DNA of 64,000 nucleotides from Aeolococcus sp050734155 (lineage in GTDB: Bacteria; Chloroflexota; Dormibacteria; Aeolococcales; Aeolococcaceae). Position 1 is the first letter of the stretch, and each line of letters begins with the position of its first letter. Positions 1 to 7,875 of the stretch are shown here, one piece after another. The notes below the pieces were generated by a model. It was not told the origin of the DNA. It worked only from the letters and a program-made list of their open reading frames with translations, and did not search any database. The translations under genes were made by a program, and so were the position numbers. Where the stretch lies: positions 1-64,000 of the forward strand of contig JBOHUD010000009.1 of assembly GCA_050734155.1 (NCBI GenBank), given 5' to 3'.

Positions 1-140
1 CCGCGCGGTCGCGACTCCGTCGCCGCGGCGGCTGCGCCGCGGCCCCGCCGCACGCGCCGCGCGCACGCCCCCGGGGCACCGCGCGCAGCGCCGCCGGTCA
101 GCTCCGATGTCGACAGACATGTCACAAATGTGCAGACACG

Positions 141-169
141 TTGACAATGGTGTGTATAACCAGCATGCT
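141..169 (+). promoter_or_regulatory. candidate promoter of the histone-like gene
   Basis: A perfect -35 TTGACA lies at 141-146 and a weak -10 (CATGCT, 3 of 6 matches) lies 17 nt further on at 164-169. An alternative -10, TATAAC at 155-160, is too close to that -35. GACA/GTGT repeats crowd the same stretch and could be a protein-binding site. Bases 1-140 are extremely GC-rich; all three forward frames stay open at the window edge, so they may hold the end of an upstream gene, but I cannot identify one. Confidence 0.4.
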
Positions 170-267
170 ATGCAGGACCCGACGGGGGGTTTTCACCACC
201 TCCTGTCACAAACAGCCGTCGTGATGATCCGAGGACAAGCGATCATCACCAAGGAGGCCCGCACGAT

Positions 268-1044
268 ATGGCCAGGACCAGACGCAGGAGAGGCGGTCTC
301 GACAAAGCCGTGAGCCGCACTGTCAAACGCGTGAGCAGAACCGCGCGTCGCCGCGCCAACACCGGTGGCGGCGACCTCATGAAAGCGGTGCAGGGGCTCG
401 TCAGGGCGCTGCCCGTCAACGAGCTGGAGAAGCGACTCGCCGGGCTCGAGAAGAGCGTCACCCGTCTCGAGGGCGAGATCCGCAAGGCAGCCCGTCGCGT
501 GGTGGGCGGCACCGCCAAGCGCGCCGGCACCGCCAAGCGCAGGACCACCCGCAAGGCGGCCTCCGCCAAGCGCACGACCACGCGCCGCGCCGGCGCCGCC
601 AAGCGGACCGCCAAGCGCCGCACCGGTGCCAAGCGCACCGTCACCCGCCGCGTGGGCGCCGCCAAGCGCACCATCCGCAAGGCAGCAGCCAAGCGGACGA
701 CCACACGTCGCGCCGCGGGCGCGCGCAAGTCGGCAGCCAAGCGCACGACCACGGCCAAGCGCACCGCGGCTCGCAAGGGAGCCTCGACACGGCGCAAGAC
801 CGCGGCCAAGCGCAGCACCGCGGCTCGCAAGGGAGCCACCACACGCCGCAAGACCGCGGCCAAGCGCAGCACCACCGCCCGCAAGGCGGCGACCACGCGT
901 CGCAAGACGGCTGCCAAGCGTCCAGCCGCTCGCAAGACGACCGCCAAGCGCGCCACCGGGCGCGTCGGCGCGCGCCGGGGCGCTCGCAAGGCGGCATCCG
1001 CTCCCGCAGCGGCGGCACCACCGGCGGCTCCCGCGGCCGGCTGA
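268..1044 (+). CDS. histone H1-like lysine/arginine/alanine-rich DNA-binding protein
   Basis: 258 aa. Residues 1-30 are basic. Residues about 32-75 form a predicted amphipathic or coiled-coil segment with heptad-like leucines and alternating charge. From about residue 80 to 235 the chain is made of AAKR, TTRRKTAAKR and ARKGA-type repeats, and it ends in an Ala/Pro tail. Such tails in bacterial H1-like proteins, mycobacterial HupB and PhaF-type phasins bind DNA non-specifically, so a nucleoid-compacting role is likely. No HU fold is visible at the N-terminus, so it is not HupB. The start is fixed by AAGGAGG at 251-257, 10 nt before the ATG. The gene is monocistronic, with a terminator directly after it. 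Phasin-like proteins are the main alternative. Confidence 0.8.
   Translation: MARTRRRRGGLDKAVSRTVKRVSRTARRRANTGGGDLMKAVQGLVRALPVNELEKRLAGLEKSVTRLEGEIRKAARRVVGGTAKRAGTAKRRTTRKAASAKRTTTRRAGAAKRTAKRRTGAKRTVTRRVGAAKRTIRKAAAKRTTTRRAAGARKSAAKRTTTAKRTAARKGASTRRKTAAKRSTAARKGATTRRKTAAKRSTTARKAATTRRKTAAKRPAARKTTAKRATGRVGARRGARKAASAPAAAAPPAAPAAG
763..924 (+). repeat. three tandem 54-bp repeats inside the histone-like gene
   Basis: Three consecutive in-frame units of 54 bp (763-816, 817-870, 871-924) each encode an 18-residue T(A/T)ARK(G/A)A(S/T)TRRKTAAKR(S/P) block, covering residues 166-219. The first two units are nearly identical at DNA level, which points to recent tandem duplication. Copy number is expected to vary between strains. 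Confidence 0.85.
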
Positions 1045-1063
1045 CCGGCTCGTCACAGACTTC

Positions 1064-1090
1064 AGGGCCCCGCCGAGGTGGCGGGGCCCT
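1064..1090. terminator. bidirectional hairpin between convergent genes
   Basis: An 11-bp perfect stem (1064-1074 with 1080-1090) closes a 5-nt loop and is very GC-rich. It sits 20 nt after the histone-like gene and 13 nt after the end of the minus-strand threonine aldolase, so it can end both transcripts. Only short T-rich runs flank it. Confidence 0.75.
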
Positions 1091-1102
1091 CTCTGTGCCC
1101 GC

Positions 1103-2161
1103 TCAGCGAGCGACCGCGGCCAGGTCCGCGAAGAGCGCCTGCAGAGCCGTTGCCGCCCGCCGCACCGCGGCGCTGTCGAGGTCGCGGTGGGTGACGCAGC
1201 GCACCGTGTGCAGCCCCATGGCCCCGACCAGGACCCCGCTGCGCGCCGCCGCGCTGACCACCTCGGACGCGGGCACGGAGGTGTCGACGATCACCATGTT
1301 GGTGGGCACGGCGGCCTCGAGCACGCTGACCCCGGGAGTGTCGCGCAGCGCGGCGGCGAGCAGGGCGGCGTGGGCATGGTCGTCCGCCAAGCGGGCCACA
1401 TTGTTGTGGAGCGCGTGCAGGCCGGCCGCGGCGAGGATGCCCGATTGACGCATCCCCCCACCGAGGCGCTTGCGCCACAGGCGCACCTCGGTGATGCAGG
1501 CGGCGTCGCCGCTGACCACCGACCCCACCGGGGCACCGAGGCCCTTGCTGAGGCACACCGAAACGGTGTCGCACTCGCGCACCAGGCGGGCCGCGTCGAC
1601 GTGCAGCGCCACCGCCGCGTTGAAGAGCCGGGCGCCGTCGCAGTGCACGCGCATCCCGGCGTGGTGGGCCGCGCCGGCGGCGGCGTCGATCGCCTCCGCG
1701 GTCACCGCGGTGGCGGCGCGTCCGCCGTGGGTGTTCTCCAGCCAGAGCAGCCGCTGCACGGGGTGGTGGATGTCGGGCTGGCGGATCGCGGCCGTGACCT
1801 GCGCCGCCGTCGGCGCGCCCGTGACCGCGTCGACCACCTGGAGCAGCACTCCGGCCACCGCCCCTGCGCCACCCGCCTCGTTGAGCACGACGTGCGACCT
1901 GGCGTCGACGACGATCTCGTCGCCCGGCCTGGTCTGCGCCGCCAGCGAGGTGAGGTTGCCCATGGTGCCGCTGGGAACGAACACCGCCGCCGCCTTGCCG
2001 AGCATGGCCGCCATCTCCTCCTCGAGACGGCGGACGGTGGGATCCTCGCCCCAGACGTCGTCCCCCACCTCGGCCTGGGACATCACCCGGCGCATCTCGG
2101 CGTCGGGGGTGGTGAAGGTGTCACTGCGCAGATCGACGGGGACTGACCACGCTGGTGACAT
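1103..2161 (-). CDS. low-specificity L-threonine aldolase (PLP enzyme)
   Basis: 352 aa, normal length for the family. It splits L-threonine or L-allo-threonine into glycine and acetaldehyde in the cytoplasm. Visible fold-type I features are the N-terminal VDLRSDTFTTP motif, the HCDGAR aspartate (D175) that contacts the PLP ring nitrogen, and the Schiff-base lysine K206 in SKGLGAP. The ATG at 2161 is preceded by GGAGGG at 7-8 nt. It lies inside the 3' end of the diguanylate cyclase gene, giving a 41-bp overlap on the same strand, so the two are probably translated from one transcript. The functional link between the two is not obvious. Confidence 0.9.
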   Translation of the reverse strand: MSPAWSVPVDLRSDTFTTPDAEMRRVMSQAEVGDDVWGEDPTVRRLEEEMAAMLGKAAAVFVPSGTMGNLTSLAAQTRPGDEIVVDARSHVVLNEAGGAGAVAGVLLQVVDAVTGAPTAAQVTAAIRQPDIHHPVQRLLWLENTHGGRAATAVTAEAIDAAAGAAHHAGMRVHCDGARLFNAAVALHVDAARLVRECDTVSVCLSKGLGAPVGSVVSGDAACITEVRLWRKRLGGGMRQSGILAAAGLHALHNNVARLADDHAHAALLAAALRDTPGVSVLEAAVPTNMVIVDTSVPASEVVSAAARSGVLVGAMGLHTVRCVTHRDLDSAAVRRAATALQALFADLAAVAR

Positions 2162-4199
2162 TGCTCGCACCCTCCATCCGGCCATCGCGTTCACCGGCCA
2201 TGCACACGCGGTTGCGGCCGCCGTGCTTGGCATCGTAGAGGGCGGCGTCGGCCGTCGCCAGCAGCGCGGCCGCGGTGACGGTGTCCTCAGGGTAGGCGGC
2301 GCCCCCCACGCTGACCGTGACCGAGGCGGTGGCACCGGTGCCGTCGATCGGCACCGCCATCGCCTCGGCCGCGGCGCGGATCTTCTCGGCGACACGCCGC
2401 GCATCGAGCGCTGAGGTGTTGGCCATGACCACGATGAACTCCTCGCCCCCGTAGCGGGCGGCGAGATCGGCGCGCCGGATGCTGCCGGTGAGCGTCTGCG
2501 CGAAGGCGCTGAGAACGGCGTCGCCACTGGGATGGCCGTGGGTGTCGTTCACACCCTTGAAGTGATCGAGGTCGAGCACCAGGATGGCGAGCGGGGTGTT
2601 GAGACGCTCGGCGAGGGCAACCTGCTGGCCCAGGTAGTCGATCAGGAATCGATGGTTGTAGAGGCCGGTGAGGTCGTCGATGCTGGCCTGGCGCTGCACC
2701 ATGGCGATGAAGCGGTAGCGCTCCAGGGCGAGCGCGACCTGCTCCGCCGAGCTCGAGACCAGGGCGGCGTCGGCTCCTGCGAACGCTCCCGCGGCGCGAG
2801 CCAGGCCGAGAACGCCGAGCACGGTGCGTCCCATGCGCAGAGGCGCCACACAGAAGTCACGCAGCCCGGTGCGCGCCTCCGCGCTGGCCGCGGTGGCGCC
2901 GACCAGGAGGGCTTCGGGTGGGTCGTGGCGATGAGCGCATCCCATCGGACCGTCGCCGCTGAGGGCTGCGCTGACCTCGAGCTCGAGGCTGCGGCCGTCG
3001 GTGACAGCGAAGCTGTCGGTCATCTCCGAGCCGTTGACCAGGATGAACGCGCTGTCGGAGTGGGCGAATCCGCGCAGCTGGGCGCACACCCGGCCCAACG
3101 CCGTCTCGAGCGGCTGCTGGGAGTTGAGCTCGGTGGCGATGACAGCGCGAGCCCGGGTGACGGCGATGGTCGCGCGCAGCTGGCGGCGCATCTCCTCGAA
3201 GCTGGCGGCGACGCGGCCGATCTCGTGGTTGGCGATGCGCGGCATGGGGATGTCGTACTCGTCGTGGGCCAGCCCGGCGACGGCGCGGTCGAGGCGCCGC
3301 AGGGGCCGCTGCAGGTCGGTCTGGACCACCAGCACGATGAAGAAGATGGCGATGACGATGAGCCCGAGAAGGATGGCGATGGGCTGCCAGAGAGTGGTCA
3401 CCTCGGACACCGGGGTGCTCACCACCACCGAGAATCCCGAGCCCAGCGGCTTGGCGTCTGCGCCCGCCTCGCGACCGCCGACGTCGACCACCTGCGCGGC
3501 GGCGCCGCTGCCCAGCACGGCGCCGATCCCGCTGCCCACCGATGTGCCCGGCGGCAGCGTCTGCTCGAGGACCATGCTGCCCGCGGAGACGACGCGGTCG
3601 CCGCGCACGATCGCGATCTCGGCAGGGTCGGCGGAGGTGGTGATGGTGCCCTGCAGCCCGCGCAGCAGGGCGGCGTCGAGCGGACGAGCGATGAACACCC
3701 TCTCAGTGGTCGCCGCGACCACTGACGACGCGGTCAGCCAGGGGGTTCCGTCGGGGCCCGCGATCAGGCGCGACCGCCCCAGCGAGCCGACCAGCGCATG
3801 CACCAGTGGATCGCCGGGAGGCAGGGTGGCGCCGCCGCGCACCGCGGAGTTGGCCAGCGGGCCGCTGGCGCCGACCACGTCGGAGGTGGTGTTCACCTGC
3901 GAGTAGCGCTGCAGTGCGCTGGCCAGCGCCGTGCTGTCGGCGCTGGTGAGCGCGAAAGCCAGCTCCTGGGACATGCCCGCCGCGAAGGATGCCATGGAGG
4001 TCTGCTGGCCGGCGATCAGGTTGGCCACGATGCCGGCCTTGTCGGTGGCCCGCTGGGTGGCCTGGGTGCGGTTCTCGCCGCTGGCGAGCGACAGCGGGGT
4101 GATCGCGATCAGGACGCCGGCCACGGCGATGATCGCCGCGAACTTGACCGAGAAGTTGAGGCGGGTCCAGGTCGGCGGAACCCGCACGCCCCTCCTCAC
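2121..4199 (-). CDS. membrane diguanylate cyclase with sensor, HAMP, GAF and GGDEF domains
   Basis: 692 aa. A transmembrane helix at about 18-37, an extracytoplasmic sensor region to about 265, a second helix at about 267-290, a HAMP linker, a GAF-like domain (about 345-490) and a C-terminal GGDEF domain. The active site reads GGEEF (about residues 584-588) and is preceded by five residues and the product-inhibition I-site RRAD, so it should make cyclic di-GMP from GTP with feedback inhibition. The start is a GTG at 4199; the ribosome site is weak. It is the first gene of a two-gene unit with the threonine aldolase. The sensed signal cannot be read from sequence. Confidence 0.88.
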   Translation of the reverse strand: MRRGVRVPPTWTRLNFSVKFAAIIAVAGVLIAITPLSLASGENRTQATQRATDKAGIVANLIAGQQTSMASFAAGMSQELAFALTSADSTALASALQRYSQVNTTSDVVGASGPLANSAVRGGATLPPGDPLVHALVGSLGRSRLIAGPDGTPWLTASSVVAATTERVFIARPLDAALLRGLQGTITTSADPAEIAIVRGDRVVSAGSMVLEQTLPPGTSVGSGIGAVLGSGAAAQVVDVGGREAGADAKPLGSGFSVVVSTPVSEVTTLWQPIAILLGLIVIAIFFIVLVVQTDLQRPLRRLDRAVAGLAHDEYDIPMPRIANHEIGRVAASFEEMRRQLRATIAVTRARAVIATELNSQQPLETALGRVCAQLRGFAHSDSAFILVNGSEMTDSFAVTDGRSLELEVSAALSGDGPMGCAHRHDPPEALLVGATAASAEARTGLRDFCVAPLRMGRTVLGVLGLARAAGAFAGADAALVSSSAEQVALALERYRFIAMVQRQASIDDLTGLYNHRFLIDYLGQQVALAERLNTPLAILVLDLDHFKGVNDTHGHPSGDAVLSAFAQTLTGSIRRADLAARYGGEEFIVVMANTSALDARRVAEKIRAAAEAMAVPIDGTGATASVTVSVGGAAYPEDTVTAAALLATADAALYDAKHGGRNRVCMAGERDGRMEGASNVTSVVSPRRSAQ

Positions 4200-4439
4200 A
4201 CCTCGCGCCGTGCCTTGGAGGGGCAGGCGTCGCCAGCCATCACCGTCACGGCGACCGGTCCCGCCTCCACCAGGGGCTGGCGGCGTTGCGAGGGATGCTT
4301 CAGCGCGGGAACCGGGACGGCTGTGAGGGTGCGCATGGCCTGCTTGTGGTCATCGTACCGCCGCCCTCCGCGCCCGCTCTGTGACCATCCGGTGACGAAA
4401 GCAGCGCGGTGGCGCTCCGCCCTGCCGTACATTGCGAGA

Positions 4440-4976
4440 GTGCCTTTGGTCGTGATCAGCTTTATCGACGGCGAGGTGCTTCACGCCGAGATCCCCGAGC
4501 TCACCTTCGAGATGCCGGTGATCGAGGCCGAGGTCCGCGGCGTCGATCCCAACAACCAGCGCGCCATCCTCCCCCTCACCGCGATCACCCAGATCGTGGT
4601 GGGCGGCCCCGCCCCGGCTCCGCCGGACGAGGTCGTCGAGGGGTGGGACAGAGCGGCGTTCCACTTCCTCGATGGGCAGGTGCTGCGGGCGTCGATCGCT
4701 CCGGACGCGCTGCTCGGCCGCCACGGGGGGATCTGGAAGGTCTTCGCTCCCGGCGGGAGCGAGCTCACCACCCTGGCCATCCCCTACTGCGCGCTCAAGG
4801 CCGTGTACCAGGTGCGCCAGTGGGACAGCCGCCCCCTCTCCGAGCGCGGCGACGGCGACCGCCTCGACACCGTCACCCGCGTGCTCGCCGAGCGCGAACG
4901 GCACCTGGAGGAGCTCTCCACCCCAGAGCAGCGCCGCCCGTTGATGAGCCGGATCGGCCGGCGGCGGGCGCCCTGA
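4440..4976 (+). CDS. unknown protein made of two F(I/L)DG-(E/Q)VL repeats
   Basis: 178 aa, soluble, no signal peptide. The chain contains two related beta-rich blocks: one from about residue 6 starting FIDGEVLHAEI, and one from about residue 74 starting FLDGQVLRASI, each about 50 residues. The C-terminus is charged and helical. The motif resembles small F-x-DG-x-x-L domains found in PilZ-neighbourhood and DUF6982-type proteins, but I cannot assign a function. The GTG at 4440 has no Shine-Dalgarno site. TACATT at 4428-4433, 6 nt upstream, suggests a leaderless start. Divergent from the diguanylate cyclase, a weak hint of a link with c-di-GMP. Confidence 0.7.
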   Translation: MPLVVISFIDGEVLHAEIPELTFEMPVIEAEVRGVDPNNQRAILPLTAITQIVVGGPAPAPPDEVVEGWDRAAFHFLDGQVLRASIAPDALLGRHGGIWKVFAPGGSELTTLAIPYCALKAVYQVRQWDSRPLSERGDGDRLDTVTRVLAERERHLEELSTPEQRRPLMSRIGRRRAP

Positions 4977-5025
4977 CCGTCGGCCGAAGGGCGCTGCGCG
5001 GATGCCGATGGTACCGTTGATCACT

Positions 5026-6072
5026 GTGTCGCCCAGCCCCGCAGCGATGCAGCCGGCGGTGGATTCCAGCGTGGCGACTCCACCGGCGCGCCTGCTCAAC
5101 CGTCGCACCATCCTCTCCATCGCCGCGGCCGCCGTCATCGTCGCAGTTGCGCTGTGGCGTGCCCCCATCAACTGGGGGGACGCGTGGACGCGCATCCGCA
5201 ACGCCAAGCTGGACCTGTACCTGGCTGCCATCGCCGTGTACTACGCATCGTTCCTGGTCCGCAGCTGGCGCTGGAAGCTGCTCCTGCGCAACGCCGGCGA
5301 GGACCGTCCCACCCTTCCGCTGCTGCCCATCCTGATGGTGTCGTTCTTCGTCAACTGCGTCGTTCCGGCCAAGATGGGCGACATCTATCGCGCCTACCTG
5401 GCGCGCCTGCGCCAGCGCGTCATCACAGCGCGCGCCCTGGGCACCATCATCGCCGAGCGCCTGCTCGACCTGGTGGTGCTGATGGCGCTGCTGCTCATCG
5501 CCGGGGCCATCGTCTTCCACCATCGCGCCCCCGCCGTCCTGATCCCATACGTGGTCGCCGGGGTGCTGGTCTGCGCGGCCGGGATCGGCGCCATCGCAGT
5601 GATGCGCGCCGGTCGTGGTCAGCGCATCCTGCGACTGCTTCCCGAGGCGGTCTTCCACCGCTACGAGAGCTTCCGGATGGGCACCGTCGACTCCTTCAAG
5701 CAGCTCCCCGTCCTGGTGCCGCTGACCGCGATGGTGTGGGGGATGGAGAGCGCCCGCCTGGCGCTGGTCGTCTACGCGCTCGGGGATGGCTCCTCCCTGG
5801 GCGCCGCGCAGCTGCTGCTGATCGCGCTGGTGGCGGCGCTGCTCACCACCGTGCCATTCCTCCCCGGTGGGCTGGGCCTGGTCGAGGCGGGCATGGTCGG
5901 CGTTCTGATCAGTGTCGGCGGCATCGGACGCAGCGCCGCCCTGTCCATCGCGCTGCTGGACCGCAGCATCAGCTACGGGAGCGTCGTCCTCATCGGCGCG
6001 GTGGTCTTCGCGGTGCTGCATGTTCGTGTGCCGCGCCGAGCTGACGAGGCGTTGACCGGCGCTGCCCCGTGA
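5026..6072 (+). CDS. flippase-like integral membrane protein (UPF0104/AglD, LPG synthase TM family)
   Basis: About 348 aa with 7-8 hydrophobic helices. Family hallmarks are SFFVNCVVPAKMGDIYRAYL in the first half, an FLPGG(L)GLVEAG motif near residue 290, and an ExxLD(L)VVL segment. Proteins of this family act in lipid-linked substrate handling or export at the cytoplasmic membrane. Its four-base overlap with the sugar-nucleotide epimerase gene suggests envelope glycolipid assembly. An in-frame ATG at 5002 is possible. GTG 5026 is preferred because a TACCGT -10-like hexamer lies 8 nt before it and no ribosome site serves either start. A second family member lies at 56.7 kb. Confidence 0.8.
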   Translation: MSPSPAAMQPAVDSSVATPPARLLNRRTILSIAAAAVIVAVALWRAPINWGDAWTRIRNAKLDLYLAAIAVYYASFLVRSWRWKLLLRNAGEDRPTLPLLPILMVSFFVNCVVPAKMGDIYRAYLARLRQRVITARALGTIIAERLLDLVVLMALLLIAGAIVFHHRAPAVLIPYVVAGVLVCAAGIGAIAVMRAGRGQRILRLLPEAVFHRYESFRMGTVDSFKQLPVLVPLTAMVWGMESARLALVVYALGDGSSLGAAQLLLIALVAALLTTVPFLPGGLGLVEAGMVGVLISVGGIGRSAALSIALLDRSISYGSVVLIGAVVFAVLHVRVPRRADEALTGAAP

Positions 6073-6998
6073 GGGCGGTGGTCACCGGCGGAGCCGGGTT
6101 CATCGGCTCGAACCTGGTGGACGGTCTGCTCGCTGCGGGCGCACAGGTCAGCGTGGTCGACGATCTCTCCCGCGGACGTCGAGACCAGGTGCCCGCGGGA
6201 GCGGATTTTCACCTCATGGACGTGGTCGACGACGCACTCGGCGCCCTCATCGCATCGATTGGTCCGGAGATCGTCTTCCATCAGGCTGCGCAGATCGATG
6301 TGCGCCGCTCGGTGACCCAACCGATGCTCGACACGCGCATCAACGTCCTCGGCACCGTCAACATCCTCGAGTCGTGTGCCCGGGCCGGGGTGCGACGTGT
6401 CGTCTTCGCCTCCAGCGGCGGCGCGCTGTACGGCGACACCGAAGTCCTCCCAACACCGGAGACACACATCTGCCAGCCTGCCTCAGGCTACGGCGCCGCC
6501 AAGCTCGCAGGAGAGACGTACGGGAGCGTCTTCCGCCAGCTGCACGGCCTCGAATTCATCGCACTCCGCTATGGCAATGTGTACGGACCGCGGCAAGATC
6601 CCCACGGCGAGGCGGGGGTCGTCGCCATCTTCACCGAGCGACTGCTGGCTGGAGGCGATGCCGTGATCAACGGCGACGGCGCCCAGACCCGCGACTACGT
6701 GTACGTCGACGACGTGGTCGACGCCAACCTGCGCGCCGCGCAGACCTCCTCGCTCGGAGCCTTCAACATCGGCACCGGCGTGCAATGCGACGTCAACGCG
6801 CTCTACCTGCACATCGCGCAGGCCGCAGGTGTGGCGCGCCCTGCCCAGCACGCCGCAGCGAAGCCGGGCGAGCAGCGCACGTCCTGCCTCGACATCGCTC
6901 GTGCGGCGGAGCTGCTCGACTGGCGCCCCTCTGTCTCGCTCGACGAGGGCCTCTCACGGACGGTCGCCTGGTTCTCCGGGCGCCGGGATCGCCAGTAG
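6069..6998 (+). CDS. NAD-dependent sugar-nucleotide epimerase/dehydratase (GalE-like, extended SDR)
   Basis: 309 aa. Rossmann motif GGAGFIGSNL at residues 7-16, NAD-selecting aspartate after beta-2 (VVDDLSRG), catalytic serine pair SS (115-116) and YxxxK at Y141/K145, as in UDP-glucose 4-epimerases. Substrate is not determined; UDP-GlcNAc, UDP-galactose or a dTDP-sugar are all possible. The GTG start overlaps the flippase stop by four bases (GTGA). The last 45 bp overlap the convergent membrane-anchored gene. Together with the flippase it probably supplies a sugar for a lipid-linked glycan. Confidence 0.88.
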   Translation: MRAVVTGGAGFIGSNLVDGLLAAGAQVSVVDDLSRGRRDQVPAGADFHLMDVVDDALGALIASIGPEIVFHQAAQIDVRRSVTQPMLDTRINVLGTVNILESCARAGVRRVVFASSGGALYGDTEVLPTPETHICQPASGYGAAKLAGETYGSVFRQLHGLEFIALRYGNVYGPRQDPHGEAGVVAIFTERLLAGGDAVINGDGAQTRDYVYVDDVVDANLRAAQTSSLGAFNIGTGVQCDVNALYLHIAQAAGVARPAQHAAAKPGEQRTSCLDIARAAELLDWRPSVSLDEGLSRTVAWFSGRRDRQ

Positions 6999-7373
6999 TC
7001 TCAGGGCCTCGTCGCAGCAATCGGCGGCGTGATCGGCAAGAACTGCGACCGCCGCCGCCACTCCCGGGCTCGGTGCGTCCGCGGCCTGCAGCATCCGCCA
7101 CGCCCAGCTGGCCTCCTCGGCGGCGGCTGCGAGAAGGAGGCGAGCTGCGGTGTCGCTCTCGCCGAGGGTGGCCACCGGACCGAGGCGATCCAGGGTTTGC
7201 TGCGCGGATGCACAGACGCGCCTACCGTCATGGCGACCGCCGCGATCCGTGGATACCGCCGCGCGCAGCGCCGGCGGCGAGGCGGAGAGCTCGGCGAGCG
7301 ATGATCGCAGGGCGGCGTGCACCGACCTCAGCAGGGCTGCCGAGTCGCGGGCTTGAGGGGGCGCACCGCCCAA
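6954..7373 (-). CDS. small membrane-anchored protein of unknown function, start codon unresolved
   Basis: From the first standard start (TTG 7373) 139 aa, Ala-rich and helical, with a CC pair near the C-terminus. In the same frame, upstream of that TTG, 34 more codons are open back to a TGA at 7476-7478. They encode an excellent transmembrane helix (VIAVYVIAIVVIVLILIGAY) but contain no ATG, GTG or TTG. The real protein therefore probably begins at a rare codon such as ATT (first base 7415), or there is a sequence error. The gene follows infA, and translation could be coupled to the infA stop (7444-7446). I do not recognise the family. Confidence 0.5.
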   Translation of the reverse strand: MGGAPPQARDSAALLRSVHAALRSSLAELSASPPALRAAVSTDRGGRHDGRRVCASAQQTLDRLGPVATLGESDTAARLLLAAAAEEASWAWRMLQAADAPSPGVAAAVAVLADHAADCCDEALRLLAIPAPGEPGDRP

Positions 7374-7443
7374 CGAGCGATAGGCCCCGATCAGGATTAG
7401 GACGATGACGACAATCGCGATGACGTAGACCGCGATGACAGCC

Positions 7444-7749
7444 TCACTTGTAGCGGAAGGTGATCCGCCCGCGCGTCAGGTCATACGGACTCAGTTCGAC
7501 ACGCACTTTGTCGCCTATGAGGATGCGAATGTAAAATTTTCTCATCTTCCCAGCGGTGTAGGCGAGCACCTCTTGGCCGGTGAGCAGCTTGACCTTGAAC
7601 ATCGCGTTGGGAAGCGGCTCGACGACAGTGGCATCCATCTCGATCGTCTCCTCCTTGGCCTCGGCGGCCTCGGCGGCCGCCGCCGGGTCGCGACGGCGTG
7701 CAGGGCCGCGGCGGCGTGCGCCGCCGGGACGAGGTGGCCGTCGTGCCAA
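7444..7749 (-). CDS. infA: translation initiation factor IF-1 with basic N-terminal extension
   Basis: 101 aa. The last 70 residues are a standard IF-1 S1/OB fold (NAMFKVKLLTG, KMRKFYIRI, DKVRVELSPYDLTRGRI) that binds the ribosomal A site on the 30S subunit. IF-1 is usually about 72 aa. Here about 30 residues rich in Arg, Pro and Ala precede it. TTG 7749 is chosen because AGGAG at 7756-7760 (read on the minus strand) sits 6 nt upstream. A second strong site, AAGGAGGAG (7648-7656), precedes an internal ATG at 7638 by 9 nt and could make a 64-aa short form lacking the first beta-strand residues. Monocistronic or coupled to the membrane protein downstream; divergent from metH. Confidence 0.88.
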   Translation of the reverse strand: MARRPPRPGGARRRGPARRRDPAAAAEAAEAKEETIEMDATVVEPLPNAMFKVKLLTGQEVLAYTAGKMRKFYIRILIGDKVRVELSPYDLTRGRITFRYK

Positions 7750-7791
7750 GAGGTTCTCCTGAGGTGATGAGGTCTGAGCCGCCCTGTGAAA

Positions 7792-7851
7792 CCAGCCTAG
7801 CACGCCCAGGCTGGAAACCGGGGCCGTGGGAATCGCATGCGCCGGTAGAAT
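7792..7851 (+). promoter_or_regulatory. infA-metH divergent control region
   Basis: A 7-bp inverted repeat (7792-7798 with 7808-7814, 9-nt loop) lies in the 126-bp gap between the infA and metH starts. A good -10 hexamer, TAGAAT at 7846-7851, lies 24 nt before the metH ATG, which has its own AGGAGAGGG ribosome site at 7866-7874. No recognisable -35 lies 17 nt before it. I could not fold a cobalamin or SAM riboswitch here. Confidence 0.45.
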
Positions 7852-7875
7852 CAGGCGAACTCACTAGGAGAGGGA

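Noticed and set aside
193..1056. Long frames opposite and beside the histone-like gene
   Set aside because: They translate to repetitive Ala/Arg/Gly or Leu/Arg strings mirroring the repeats; the sense gene has a ribosome site and terminator.
4196..4432. Minus-strand 78-codon frame before the diguanylate cyclase
   Set aside because: No ribosome site, no recognisable fold, ends inside the neighbouring gene's start; treated as intergenic.
7804..7875. Possible cobalamin or SAM riboswitch before metH
   Set aside because: Only 72 nt between the inverted repeat and the start and none of the conserved boxes of either riboswitch could be found.
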